Positions 40,280 to 48,670 of a DNA stretch of 64,000 nt are shown one piece after another. Each line of letters opens with the position of its first letter. The first letter of the stretch is position 1. Both the position numbers and the translations under genes were made by a program. The stretch spans positions 1,736,001-1,800,000 of the forward strand of contig NZ_JBMSEB010000001.1 of assembly GCF_049446075.1 (NCBI RefSeq), written 5' to 3'. The notes below the pieces were generated by a model. That model searched no databases and was not told the origin of the DNA. It worked only from the letters and a program-made list of their open reading frames with translations. The DNA is from Humibacter sp049446075. Lineage in GTDB: Bacteria > Actinomycetota > Actinomycetes > Actinomycetales > Microbacteriaceae.

Positions 40280-40852
40280 GTGAAAGCGACCAGGGGCGAA
40301 GCAGCACGCCTTCGCACGCAAGCGGCGATCATCGACAGTGCCGCGACCGTCCTCGCCGCGCGCGGCGACGCGGCGAGCATGGATGAGATCGCGACGTCTG
40401 CCGGCATCGGCAGGGCAACGCTCTACCGCTACTTCCCCAATCGAGAGTCCCTGCTCACCGCGATGGCGGAGGCGAGTGTGCGCGAGCTCGCCGCACGGAT
40501 AGAGGACGCCCACCTTGACGCGGTGCCGTTCGACGAGGGCTTGGCCCGTCTCGCGCGCGCCGTCATCGCCACCGGCAGCAAATACGTCGCCCTCGATGCC
40601 GACAGCAGCAGCTACAGCTCTATGTACCCGGACTTCGATGCCCGCGTGACCGAACCGATGTTTGCCCTGTTTCGCCGCGGAATCGCCGACGGCTCGCTGA
40701 GGCGGGATCTCCCGTCCGATGTGCACATCGACCTGTTCTCCGGGTTGATCAAGGGAGCGCTCACGGCGACCGCGAGCGGGCGCCGTGGAATAGAAGAGAG
40801 TGCCGCCGCCGTCACCTCGGTCTTTTTGAGAGGAGCCGGCGCAGCCGCATGA
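40280..40852 (+). CDS. TetR-family transcriptional regulator
   Basis: The 190-residue protein has a TetR helix-turn-helix (MDEIATSAGIGRATLYRYFPN, about residues 35-55) and an all-helical ligand domain ending in GLIKGALTATASGRRGIEESAAAVTSVFL. GTG 40280 is the preferred start: it gives a normal N terminus and GGGAGG lies upstream. TTG 40271 is an alternative. TATGCT (40251-40256) is a possible -10. It is divergent from the ABM gene across the triple half-site. Confidence 0.85.
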   Translation: MKATRGEAARLRTQAAIIDSAATVLAARGDAASMDEIATSAGIGRATLYRYFPNRESLLTAMAEASVRELAARIEDAHLDAVPFDEGLARLARAVIATGSKYVALDADSSSYSSMYPDFDARVTEPMFALFRRGIADGSLRRDLPSDVHIDLFSGLIKGALTATASGRRGIEESAAAVTSVFLRGAGAAA

Positions 40853-40887
40853 CTGGCGACCGATCCGCTCTCCGACGAGCCTCCCGG

Positions 40888-42324
40888 TTAGCGCTCGGAC
40901 GTTCGCACCGACTGTTGCTGCGTCGCGGCATCCTTCGACTCTCGGCCGATGCGAGACAGCGAGCGGTCCAGCACGCTGATCAGCAGGAAGACGATGGCGA
41001 TTCCGAGCACCACCCAGCCAAGGACGTGGAGGCCGGAGGTGGTCGCCCGCTCGCCGTAGACGCTGCCATAGATGACCGACGACGCGATCGAGCCCAGGTA
41101 CATGAAGGTGCGCAGCAGCCCTGCGGCCGAACCGATGCGCCGGGGATCGGCCTGGTAGTACAGGGTGTTCTGGATGGCGAGGTTGTTGAGCCCCTGAGGA
41201 ATGCCGAGCACGATCATGGCGGCGACGATGAACCAGATCGGGGAGTCGTCACCCATGAACAGCACCAGGAGACCGGCCACGACCTGCGCCGCGGAGCCGA
41301 GCACGAGCTTGAAGCGCACCTCCGGTCGCCTGCCTAGAACGACCGCTACGACGATGCCGGTTGCGAAGACCGGTAGCAGCACGAGGCCGGCCGCTGTAGG
41401 CGTGAGCCCCCGGCCGTCTTCGAGCCATTGGGTGAATCCATAGACGAAGAGATACGCGATGGTCGCGGTCAGGAACGACCGCAGGTACGTCAGCACGAGT
41501 GGAACGTTGCCGCCGAGAACGCGGAGATCGACGAACGGTTCGACCGGCGTGCGCAGCTCCCACCACGCGAAGGCGACGAATGCGGCGACCGCGAGCGCGA
41601 GCATCCAGAGCAGTTGCACCCCGATGTTCTGCAAGAAGACGAGTAGTGACACCATCGCGATCGCGAAGAACAGGATGCCCCACCAGTCGATTTTGGGCCT
41701 GGCATCCTTGGACGGCTCGAGGCCCGTGCGACGCGGCATGAAGATCCAGCCGAGTATCAACGACGCCAGCCCGAGGGGGATGTTCACCGCGAACGTGGCC
41801 CTCCACCCCCAGCCCGCGATGAGCAAGCCGCCGAGTGTAGGGCCGATGACCGCCGTGGTCTGGGTCGTGACGCTGAGGGCGGTGAGGATGCCCGCCGGGC
41901 TCTTGAGCCCGGTGCGCTCGCCTTCGCTGCGGATCAGGTGCATCGCGGCGGGATAGCCGGCGCAGGTTCCGAGTCCGAGGATGACGCGAGCCGCCACGAG
42001 CCACCAGATGCCTGTTGAATCGTTCGGAGCGATGAGGCCGACAAGTCCCGCGACTGCGACGAGCCCACCGCCCAGAAGGAAGAGCGTCTTCACGCCGAAG
42101 ATGTCGACCAGTCGGCCGACGAGCGGTTGTCCGATCGCCGTCGCCAGGTAGAGGCTCGAGACGAGCCAGACCGTGTCGCTCGCCGGAGCGCCGAGCGCGA
42201 TGCCGATCGGCGTGAGGGCGACGGCGATGATGGCGGTGTTGATGGGGTTCAGCACCGAGCCGAGCATCATCGGTGCAAGGAGCCGCCTGTCGAAGCGGTC
42301 CCCGGGCGGCGGCTTCAAAGCCAT
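40888..42324 (-). CDS. MFS transporter, DHA2 (EmrB/QacA-like) drug-efflux type
   Basis: The 478-residue protein has about 14 membrane segments and the MFS landmarks: motif A-like GQPLVGRLVDIFGVKTLFLLG (about residues 65-85), motif C-like LGLGTCAGYPAAMH, and TTQTTAVIGPTLGGLLIAGWGWRATFAVNIPLG, typical of proton-coupled multidrug exporters. The start overlaps the stop of the MarR gene as TGATG, so regulator and exporter form one operon. The substrate is unknown. Confidence 0.88.
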   Translation of the reverse strand: MALKPPPGDRFDRRLLAPMMLGSVLNPINTAIIAVALTPIGIALGAPASDTVWLVSSLYLATAIGQPLVGRLVDIFGVKTLFLLGGGLVAVAGLVGLIAPNDSTGIWWLVAARVILGLGTCAGYPAAMHLIRSEGERTGLKSPAGILTALSVTTQTTAVIGPTLGGLLIAGWGWRATFAVNIPLGLASLILGWIFMPRRTGLEPSKDARPKIDWWGILFFAIAMVSLLVFLQNIGVQLLWMLALAVAAFVAFAWWELRTPVEPFVDLRVLGGNVPLVLTYLRSFLTATIAYLFVYGFTQWLEDGRGLTPTAAGLVLLPVFATGIVVAVVLGRRPEVRFKLVLGSAAQVVAGLLVLFMGDDSPIWFIVAAMIVLGIPQGLNNLAIQNTLYYQADPRRIGSAAGLLRTFMYLGSIASSVIYGSVYGERATTSGLHVLGWVVLGIAIVFLLISVLDRSLSRIGRESKDAATQQQSVRTSER

Positions 42325-42860
42325 CAGGCGAGCACCCGCTCGAGGATGCCCGTCGCCGCGGCGACGACGCGCAGCTCGGCTGAGTCGAGCCCGGCGAGTG
42401 TCTCTTCGAGCCAGGCGGCGGCGGCTTCCTGTTGGTTCTCGGAGCGCGCAGAACCGGACTCGGTCAGATGAATCAGCTGACGCCTGCCATCTGTCGGATC
42501 CTGGCTCCGCGTCACGAACCCCGCCACCTCCAGCGCCTCGATCGTTGCAGCCATCGACTGCGGCCGGACCTTCTCCACGGCAGCCAACGCACTCACGGTC
42601 GCGACGCCACCCTTCGCGAGCCGCGCCAGTGCGGATGCCTGCGCGGGCGTGAGCGAGCCGTCCGCACCCGCTTCCCGGAAGCGCCGCAGCAACCGGGCGA
42701 TAACCGCCCGCAGATCGATCGCGGTTTGAAACGCGCTCGGGTCGGCACGTTCGGCTCCGGGCCCCGTCGCGCTCTCCGGCGCCCGAACAACCGAGTTTCG
42801 GGACTGTTCACCTGGGTCCACGGCGGCGCCGGCTCGTGCGCCCGTTTGCGGTTCAGCCAT
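42324..42860 (-). CDS. MarR-family regulator of the efflux operon
   Basis: The 178-residue protein has a 45-residue variable head and a MarR winged helix (VSALAAVEKVRPQSMAATIEALEVAGFVTRSQDPTDGRRQLI, about 90-130). TAAACT (42867-42872 on the minus strand) lies 6 nt before ATG 42860, so it is probably leaderless. Coupling to the MFS gene and the inverted repeat over its promoter suggest autoregulated drug-responsive efflux. Confidence 0.87.
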   Translation of the reverse strand: MAEPQTGARAGAAVDPGEQSRNSVVRAPESATGPGAERADPSAFQTAIDLRAVIARLLRRFREAGADGSLTPAQASALARLAKGGVATVSALAAVEKVRPQSMAATIEALEVAGFVTRSQDPTDGRRQLIHLTESGSARSENQQEAAAAWLEETLAGLDSAELRVVAAATGILERVLA

Positions 42861-42861
42861 A

Positions 42862-42895
42862 TAGACAGTTTAGGCTGTGCAGTTGTACCTGTCTA
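42862..42895. promoter_or_regulatory. Overlapping divergent promoters flanked by a 7-bp inverted repeat
   Basis: TAGACAG (42862-42868) and CTGTCTA (42889-42895) enclose back-to-back -10 boxes: TAAACT on the minus strand (42872-42867) for the MarR gene and TAGGCT on the plus strand (42871-42876) for the isochorismatase-like gene. One regulator dimer or pair here could silence both directions. Confidence 0.55.
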
Positions 42896-42911
42896 ATGCC
42901 GAAAGGGCGAC

Positions 42912-43463
42912 ATGACGACCGCACTCCTCCTGATGGACTTCCAGAACAGCATCCTCGCCGGGCGCCCCGGAGCGGAGCCGGCGGCTGCGGCTGCGAAGCG
43001 CGCGCTCGCAGCGGCTCGGGATGCCGGCATCCCCGTCGTGTTCGTGCGTGTCGGTTTTCGGGCGGGCATGCCAGAGGTGAGCGCAAGGAACAAATCATTC
43101 GGCGCCGCAAAGGCATCCGGAGCAGTACTGGACGAGACGGCTCCGGCAACCCAGATCGTCGACGCATTGAGCCCACTGCCCGATGAGCCGGTGGTGGTGA
43201 AGCGCCGGATCGGCGCATTCGCCTCGGATCTCGCCGTCGTGCTCAGCGGCTTGGGCACGACCGACCTCGTACTCGCCGGCATCTCGACGAGTGGGGTCGT
43301 GCTCAGCACCATCCGCGACGCCGCGGACCGCGACTTCGGGCTCACGGTGCTCCACGACGCGTGCTTCGACGCCGATGACGAGGTGCACAGGGTCCTGACC
43401 CAGAAGGTCTTTCCTCGCCAGGCCGAGGTGGTGAGCACAGAGGAGTGGATCGCGAGCCTCTAG
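42912..43463 (+). CDS. Isochorismatase-fold hydrolase lacking the usual catalytic Cys
   Basis: The 183-residue protein has the isochorismatase/nicotinamidase fold, with catalytic Asp in LLMDFQNSIL and Lys in VKRRIGAF (about residue 98). In the usual GxxTxxCV loop it reads GISTSGVVLST, so the nucleophilic Cys is replaced by Val. True isochorismatases also work without this Cys, so it could hydrolyse a vinyl ether or have another role, but amidase activity is unlikely. GAAAGGG precedes ATG 42912. Divergent from the MarR/MFS operon. Confidence 0.8.
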   Translation: MTTALLLMDFQNSILAGRPGAEPAAAAAKRALAAARDAGIPVVFVRVGFRAGMPEVSARNKSFGAAKASGAVLDETAPATQIVDALSPLPDEPVVVKRRIGAFASDLAVVLSGLGTTDLVLAGISTSGVVLSTIRDAADRDFGLTVLHDACFDADDEVHRVLTQKVFPRQAEVVSTEEWIASL

Positions 43464-43501
43464 GGATTGAGGCCTGTGACGGAAGCGAGCGGTAGGCGGC
43501 G

Positions 43502-43975
43502 TCAGCCGTCGCTTCGAAGTCGTTCGGTGTGGCGTCGCTGCACTACCGTGGCCCCCTTGATGAAGCGCTCGACGGTGCCGAGCTCCGTCGCGCTGAAGTG
43601 TGCCGTTATCTCCGACTCGCTGTCCTTCAGGAGGGGAGCGATCATCGAATTCGCCAGGTCGCGAACCGCCGAAGTGGCGCGGACCAGAACCTTGCGCCGG
43701 TCATCGGCGTGCGGCGAGCGCACAACGTAACCCACCGCCTCGAGCCGGTCGAGCATGGTCGTGACGCTCCCGGGCGTCAGGTCGAGTTGTGCCGCGATCT
43801 CGCGCGGCGTGATGTCGTCCTCGAACTTCGAAATCAGGATCTCGAGGCATCGCAGGTCCGTCCTGTTGACGTGAAGCACTCTGGCCATCTCGCGATCGAA
43901 GTCATCGACCGCCGCCTGGTACTGCTGCATCGCGAGCCCGAGGGTAGCTATCTGAGTCGCCAAGTCGTTTGACAT
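43502..43975 (-). CDS. MarR-family transcriptional regulator
   Basis: The 157-residue protein has a MarR winged helix (ITPREIAAQLDLTPGSVTTMLDRLEAVGYVVRSPHADDRRKVLV, about 55-98) flanked by dimerisation helices. It is divergent from the FAD monooxygenase gene. Two GTTTGA-type palindromes lie in the 65-bp gap, one of which overlaps its own start codon, indicating autorepression and control of the monooxygenase. Confidence 0.88.
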   Translation of the reverse strand: MSNDLATQIATLGLAMQQYQAAVDDFDREMARVLHVNRTDLRCLEILISKFEDDITPREIAAQLDLTPGSVTTMLDRLEAVGYVVRSPHADDRRKVLVRATSAVRDLANSMIAPLLKDSESEITAHFSATELGTVERFIKGATVVQRRHTERLRSDG

Positions 43976-44013
43976 TCAAACCATCCAGTCCTAAGGTCGT
44001 TTGAGGCTCAAAC
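43967..44013. promoter_or_regulatory. Paired MarR operators
   Basis: GTTTGA-CAT-TCAAAC (43967-43981) and GTTTGAG-G-CTCAAAC (43999-44013) are perfect palindromes 32 bp apart centre to centre, about three helical turns. The first covers the MarR start codon; the second is 27 nt before the monooxygenase start. Confidence 0.8.
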
Positions 44014-44040
44014 AATATCACGCGGAAGGACGCGCTCTTC

Positions 44041-45282
44041 ATGACCAAGGCACTCATCGTCGGCGGTGGCGTCGCTGGTCCGACGCTCGCCGTTGCTCTA
44101 CGCAAGATCGGCTTCGAGGTCGACATCTTCGAGCAACTACCTGCTGATGCGGACCAGCGTGGTTCCTGGATCAACTTCCAGGCAAACGGACTCGATGCAC
44201 TGCGCTCCATCGGCGTCGGCGATTGGATCGAGAACATCGGCTACCCGGTCGACACCATCAGCTTCATCAATGGGAAAGGCCGTCTGCTCGGCACGATGCC
44301 GATGGCGTTCCGTCGGCCGGACGGTTTGACCTCGAGGATGATGCCGCGCGCCAGGCTCTTCACTGCGCTGGCCGAGATGGCGAGGCACCATGGGGTGCAG
44401 GTCCAGCACAACAAGCGCATGGTCGAGGCGAGCAACACCGGGTCGGGTGTGGTTGTGCGCTTCGACGACGGGACCGAGGCGAGCGGCGACATCCTGATCG
44501 GGGCCGATGGCATCCACTCGCAAATCCGTCACGTCATCGACCCGACCGCGCCGCGACCGCGGTACGTGCCGGTGCTCAATGTCGGCCACTACATTCCGGA
44601 CTTCACGGTCGATGTGCCTGAGCGAGACTTCCGCATGCAGTTCGGAACACGATGCTTCTTCGCGTGGATGAACACGCCAGACGGCGGCACAGTCTGGTTC
44701 GCCAACCCGCCCATGAAGTCCGAACCGGCTCGCGGCGAGCTGTCAGGCATGACCGACCAGCAGTGGCGCGCCTGGCTTCGCACCCTGATGGCCGGTGATG
44801 CGGGCCCTGCCTTGCAGATCATCGATGCGACGCCGGGACCGCTGACCGGATGGGCCACGTACGACATGCCCGTTGTGAAGAAGTGGCACGACGGCTCTCG
44901 CATTGCGATCATCGGCGACGCCGCCCATGCCACGTCGCCCGCGGCCGGCCAGGGCGCGTCAATGGCGTTGGAGGACGCCGTTATCCTCGCGAAGTGCTTG
45001 CGGGATTGCCCGAGTGCGGCGATCGCCTTCACGACGTTCGAATCGCTGCGCCGTGATCGTGTGGAACAGATCGTCGCGCTTGGACACAAGTCCTCCACGG
45101 ACAAGGCTGCCGGGCCCGTCGTCCGAGTCATCCGAGACGCAATACTCCCCGGGAAGTTCCGGGCGGCGTCGAAGGACGGTGGACAGTCGATGATGTGGCT
45201 CCAGGGGCACCACATCGACTTCGACCGGCCCGTATTCGGGCCGGTCGAAGGTGTCTCGACATCCCACGCCTCACCGAGCTGA
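44041..45282 (+). CDS. FAD-dependent aromatic-type monooxygenase
   Basis: The 413-residue flavoprotein has the dinucleotide fold ALIVGGGVAGPTLAVAL at the N terminus, the DG motif ILIGADGIHSQIR (about 155-168) and the second FAD motif IAIIGDAAHATSPAAGQGASMALEDA (about 287-312). This is the PHBH-like group A hydroxylase layout (TetX/PgaE relatives), which hydroxylates aromatic or polyketide substrates with NAD(P)H. GGAAGGA lies just before ATG 44041. MarR-controlled through the paired operators. Confidence 0.88.
   Translation: MTKALIVGGGVAGPTLAVALRKIGFEVDIFEQLPADADQRGSWINFQANGLDALRSIGVGDWIENIGYPVDTISFINGKGRLLGTMPMAFRRPDGLTSRMMPRARLFTALAEMARHHGVQVQHNKRMVEASNTGSGVVVRFDDGTEASGDILIGADGIHSQIRHVIDPTAPRPRYVPVLNVGHYIPDFTVDVPERDFRMQFGTRCFFAWMNTPDGGTVWFANPPMKSEPARGELSGMTDQQWRAWLRTLMAGDAGPALQIIDATPGPLTGWATYDMPVVKKWHDGSRIAIIGDAAHATSPAAGQGASMALEDAVILAKCLRDCPSAAIAFTTFESLRRDRVEQIVALGHKSSTDKAAGPVVRVIRDAILPGKFRAASKDGGQSMMWLQGHHIDFDRPVFGPVEGVSTSHASPS
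45219..45250 (-). terminator. 14-bp hairpin inside the monooxygenase gene, terminator-like for the ABC exporter
   Basis: CTTCGACCGGCCCG (45219-45232) and its exact complement (45237-45250) enclose a TATT loop. It lies within the last codons of the monooxygenase gene and 48 nt beyond the stop of the convergent ABC permease gene. Coding and termination functions appear to be overlaid. Confidence 0.55.
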
Positions 45283-45297
45283 TGCCCGCGCCGGCAC

Positions 45298-46605
45298 CTA
45301 TTCGTATCGCAGCGAAGCGACAGGATCAGCCTTCGCGGCACGCGCCGCCGGCAGGGTCCCCGCGACGAATGCGATTGCCATGACCACCAGGATGATGACG
45401 CCGATAGAGGCCGGGTCGAAGGCGAGAAGGTGCAGTCCTGGCAGGTTAGCCAACAGCGATCCGGAAAGCGCTCCGCTCACGGCCGCCCCCACAGCGATTG
45501 CGACACCGGCGCCGAGTGCGCTTCCGAGGAAGCCGATGAACGCTGCTTCCAAGCTGAAGAGGCTGAACACACGCCCGCTTCCCATTCCCATGGCTTTCAT
45601 CAGCCCGATCTCTCTGGTGCGTTCCTGGACGCTCATGAGGAGAGTGTTGACGATTCCGAAGCTGGCGGCGAGGAGCGCGATGACGGCGAAGGCGTTGAGT
45701 ACCAACACGATTCCGTCGATCACAGTCTTGAACGTGCCCAGCTGGTCGGCGACCGTGGTTCCCGTGTACCCCGACTTGAGCAGCCGGTTCTTGAGAGCGG
45801 TGACCTGCTGGTCGGAGGCCCCAGGGCTGAAGCGGATGCTCGCCTCGGCATAGCGCTGAATCTGGTTCGACGGCACGCCCGTGTTCTGGGCGGTGAAGAG
45901 CGCGTCGGTCAGGGCAGCGTTCGGCGTGGCGCTCGGCCCGGTCGGCGAGGCGATGCTCTGATCGGCCACCCCGACGATGGTCGCTTCTACGATGTGCTGC
46001 GTACGAAGCGCGTCCGTGACGGCAATGGAAACCTTCTTACCGAGCGCCGACTTGTTGTCGCCGAATCCCAACGGTTTGACGAACGATGTCGGCAGCGCCA
46101 CTTGTTGTTCGGCGGAGGAGTCGTCCGGCTGGACGCCTGCGACGAGCTGGATCCTTTGCCCGGCGATGAGGCTTCCCATGCCGATCACGTATTTTGAGCC
46201 GCTTCGGCCCTGGATGAAGTCAGGCGAGACCGATTTGGTCGCTTTCACGCTGCGCACGCCGTCGATGCCGGAGATCTTCTTCAGGTCTGACGGAGTAAGC
46301 GCCACCACCGTTGCCCCGGGTGCGCCTGGGCCTGTGCGGGCAATGGCATTGGGGTCGTATTTGACGGGTCCCGAGTTCGCGGCGGCGACACCGTTCGTGT
46401 GCGAGGTGCGCGTCACTGTCATGACGTCTGCTGCCCCCACAGCATTGACGGTCTTCCCGATATACGCGTTGATTCCGGTGCCAAGCCCGTTGGTCAGGGT
46501 GAGTGTGAACGCACCTACGAAGATCGCCAGAACCGTCAGAAGCGTCCGCGTTTTGGACCGGAATGTGTTGCCGACCGCGGTGCCGATCAGATCGATCGTC
46601 TTCAT
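45298..46605 (-). CDS. ABC transporter permease, FtsX/MacB type
   Basis: The 435-residue protein has one N-terminal membrane segment (about 17-40), a large extracytoplasmic MacB-like domain (about 45-270) and three C-terminal membrane segments in the FtsX domain (SVQERTREIGLMKAMGMGSGRVFSLF, about 315-340). MacB-type exporters move peptides, lipids or antibiotics, or couple ATP hydrolysis to envelope work. It overlaps the ATPase gene as ATGA. The pair is divergent from a two-component system, a common resistance-module arrangement. Confidence 0.88.
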   Translation of the reverse strand: MKTIDLIGTAVGNTFRSKTRTLLTVLAIFVGAFTLTLTNGLGTGINAYIGKTVNAVGAADVMTVTRTSHTNGVAAANSGPVKYDPNAIARTGPGAPGATVVALTPSDLKKISGIDGVRSVKATKSVSPDFIQGRSGSKYVIGMGSLIAGQRIQLVAGVQPDDSSAEQQVALPTSFVKPLGFGDNKSALGKKVSIAVTDALRTQHIVEATIVGVADQSIASPTGPSATPNAALTDALFTAQNTGVPSNQIQRYAEASIRFSPGASDQQVTALKNRLLKSGYTGTTVADQLGTFKTVIDGIVLVLNAFAVIALLAASFGIVNTLLMSVQERTREIGLMKAMGMGSGRVFSLFSLEAAFIGFLGSALGAGVAIAVGAAVSGALSGSLLANLPGLHLLAFDPASIGVIILVVMAIAFVAGTLPAARAAKADPVASLRYE

Positions 46606-47300
46606 GCCGCCACCGCCACGGATTCCTCGACCAAGAGGCCGTCCCGGATCAGGATCCGCCGATCGCAGCGAGCCGCGAGGTCTTCATCGTGGGTCACGAC
46701 GATGAGAGTGATGCCGCTTTCGCGGTTGAGCGTGAAGAGGATGTCCTCAACCACCGCGCCCGTGGTCGAGTCCAGGTTGCCCGTCGGCTCGTCGGCGAAG
46801 ATCACGCGTGGATTGTTCACCAACGCCCGGGCGATGACGGCGCGCTGCTTCTGACCGCCGGAGAGATTGACCGCCTTGTTCTTGGCCTTGTCGTCAAGTT
46901 CGAGTTGCCGCAGTGCCGCCAGCCCCCGTCGCTTCCGCTGCGAGCGTCCGATACCCGCGATCTTCATCGGGAGCACCACGTTATCGAGCACCGACGTATT
47001 GGAGGTCAGGAAGAACTGCTGGAAGACGAAACCGAAGGTCTTGTTCCTGGTGCGGTTGAGATTCCGCCCCTTGAGCGACCGAGTGTCGGTGCCTTCGAGC
47101 TCGACCGAACCCGACGTTGGTACGTCGAGCAGTGCCAGCACGTGCATGAGCGTGGACTTGCCCGATCCACTCTTTCCGACGATGGCGACGCTCTCACCTT
47201 CCTGAATGTCGAAACTCACGCCCTTGAGGGCGTCGAAGCGGTTCGGCCCTCTCCCGTACGACTTGCGCACGTTCTTGACACTGATGATGGATGTCGTCAT
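46602..47300 (-). CDS. ABC transporter ATP-binding protein (MacB/LolD type)
   Basis: The 232-residue ATPase has Walker A GKSGSGKST (about 41-49), the Q-loop FQQFF, signature LSGGQKQR (about 142-149), Walker B VIFADEPTGNLD (about 160-171) and the switch His in VVTHDEDLA. It powers the FtsX-type permease with which it overlaps. The start is ATG 47300; a Shine-Dalgarno GGAGGAA lies just upstream. It is divergent from the histidine kinase, so expression is probably under that system's control. Confidence 0.92.
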   Translation of the reverse strand: MTTSIISVKNVRKSYGRGPNRFDALKGVSFDIQEGESVAIVGKSGSGKSTLMHVLALLDVPTSGSVELEGTDTRSLKGRNLNRTRNKTFGFVFQQFFLTSNTSVLDNVVLPMKIAGIGRSQRKRRGLAALRQLELDDKAKNKAVNLSGGQKQRAVIARALVNNPRVIFADEPTGNLDSTTGAVVEDILFTLNRESGITLIVVTHDEDLAARCDRRILIRDGLLVEESVAVAA

Positions 47301-47467
47301 CGTTGGTTCCTCCTGGGATGCTCGGCGATTGCGACGCCTTGCCCAGACTGCGCGATTCTGACCCTCGCCGCGTCACCCTTCGGTGGTGGAGGCATACCGC
47401 GGCTGGGGTATCGCATATGACGCCGACGGGGGCTCCGTTTCCGTTCAGCTGGCAGCAGACTGGACGA

Positions 47468-48670
47468 ATGGGAAACGAGACGGCGCCTACTCTCGCATCT
47501 GCTCGACCCCATCCGCTTCCCCCGCCATGGGTCGGGGACTTGCTCGCCGCCGTGCTGGTCGTGGTCGCGGCGTTCGTTCCGTTCCCCGACGATGAGTACC
47601 GCCCCAGAACTCTGCTCGCGATCGCCGTCCTGATAGCACCGGCCGGCCTGTTGCCGCTTCGCAGACGGTGGCCGTTGCAAGTTCTCGCCGGCACGCTCGC
47701 GCTCTTCGGCGCCGCAGCGCTCATCGGAACGCTCTCCCCCGGCATCGTCCTCGCCTCTGCGATAGCCATGTTCGGTGTCACCAACCGTTCCAGCCGTCGC
47801 GTCGGGCTCATCGCCACCGCTTGTGCGATCGCCTCCCTGATCCTTCTCAGCCTTCTGTATTCCGTCCACAACGTCTTCGACCCCAGGACCATCCAATTCG
47901 CAGCGACGGTCGCTTTCGCCGCGGCCGCCGGTGACGCGACGCGGTACCGGCGGGAATACATCCAGTCGATCACCGAACGGGCCGAGCGTGCAGAACAGGG
48001 CCGCGAGGCCGAGGCAAGCCGACGGGTCGCAGAGGAACGACTGCGGATCGCCCGCGACCTTCACGACGCCGTCGCTCACCAGATCTCGGTGATCAGCCTC
48101 AACGCAGGAGTCGCCTCCACCGCACTCGACTCACGGCCCGAACGCTCGCGCGAAGCACTGGCCGCCATCCGCGTTGCAGCGCGCACCGTACTGCGCGAAA
48201 TCGGCGATCTCCTGGAGGTGTTGCGCAGCGGAGACGACGATTCCCCCTCGCTGTTGCCGCAACCCGGCCTGGCTGAGCTGGGCAGCCTGATCACCTCGTT
48301 CGGAGAAACGGGACTGGCCGTGAATATCCGCATGGAGGGCGATCTTGCCCGCATCGACGGAGCCGCCGAGTTGGTCGCCTACCGGGTGATCCAAGAGGCA
48401 CTGACGAACGCACACAAGCATGGCAGCGAACATCGGGCCCACGTATTGATCTCGATCGGTGACGACGAGGCCCTCATCGTGATCAGCAACCCGACCTTCC
48501 CACAAGCCGGCCGGTCCAGTCCTCACCCTGGGTCGAATGTCGGTGGTCACGGTCTGCTGGGCATGCGCGAACGCGTTGCGTCCGTGCGCGGCACCATCAC
48601 CTTCGGCGCGACCGGCACCGAATACCGAGTGGATGTCGTCCTGCCGATTGCGAAGGAGAAGCCGCAATGA
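47468..48670 (+). CDS. NarL-type sensor histidine kinase
   Basis: The 400-residue kinase has about five N-terminal membrane segments with very short external loops (intramembrane-sensing layout), the HisKA_3 phospho-His in ARDLHDAVAHQISVISL (about residue 200) and an HATPase with ALTNAHKHG and GGHGLLGMRERV. Short loops suggest sensing within the membrane or through the adjacent exporter. ATG 47468 is chosen; ATG 47417 is an in-frame alternative. Its stop overlaps the response regulator as ATGA. Confidence 0.87.
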   Translation: MGNETAPTLASARPHPLPPPWVGDLLAAVLVVVAAFVPFPDDEYRPRTLLAIAVLIAPAGLLPLRRRWPLQVLAGTLALFGAAALIGTLSPGIVLASAIAMFGVTNRSSRRVGLIATACAIASLILLSLLYSVHNVFDPRTIQFAATVAFAAAAGDATRYRREYIQSITERAERAEQGREAEASRRVAEERLRIARDLHDAVAHQISVISLNAGVASTALDSRPERSREALAAIRVAARTVLREIGDLLEVLRSGDDDSPSLLPQPGLAELGSLITSFGETGLAVNIRMEGDLARIDGAAELVAYRVIQEALTNAHKHGSEHRAHVLISIGDDEALIVISNPTFPQAGRSSPHPGSNVGGHGLLGMRERVASVRGTITFGATGTEYRVDVVLPIAKEKPQ

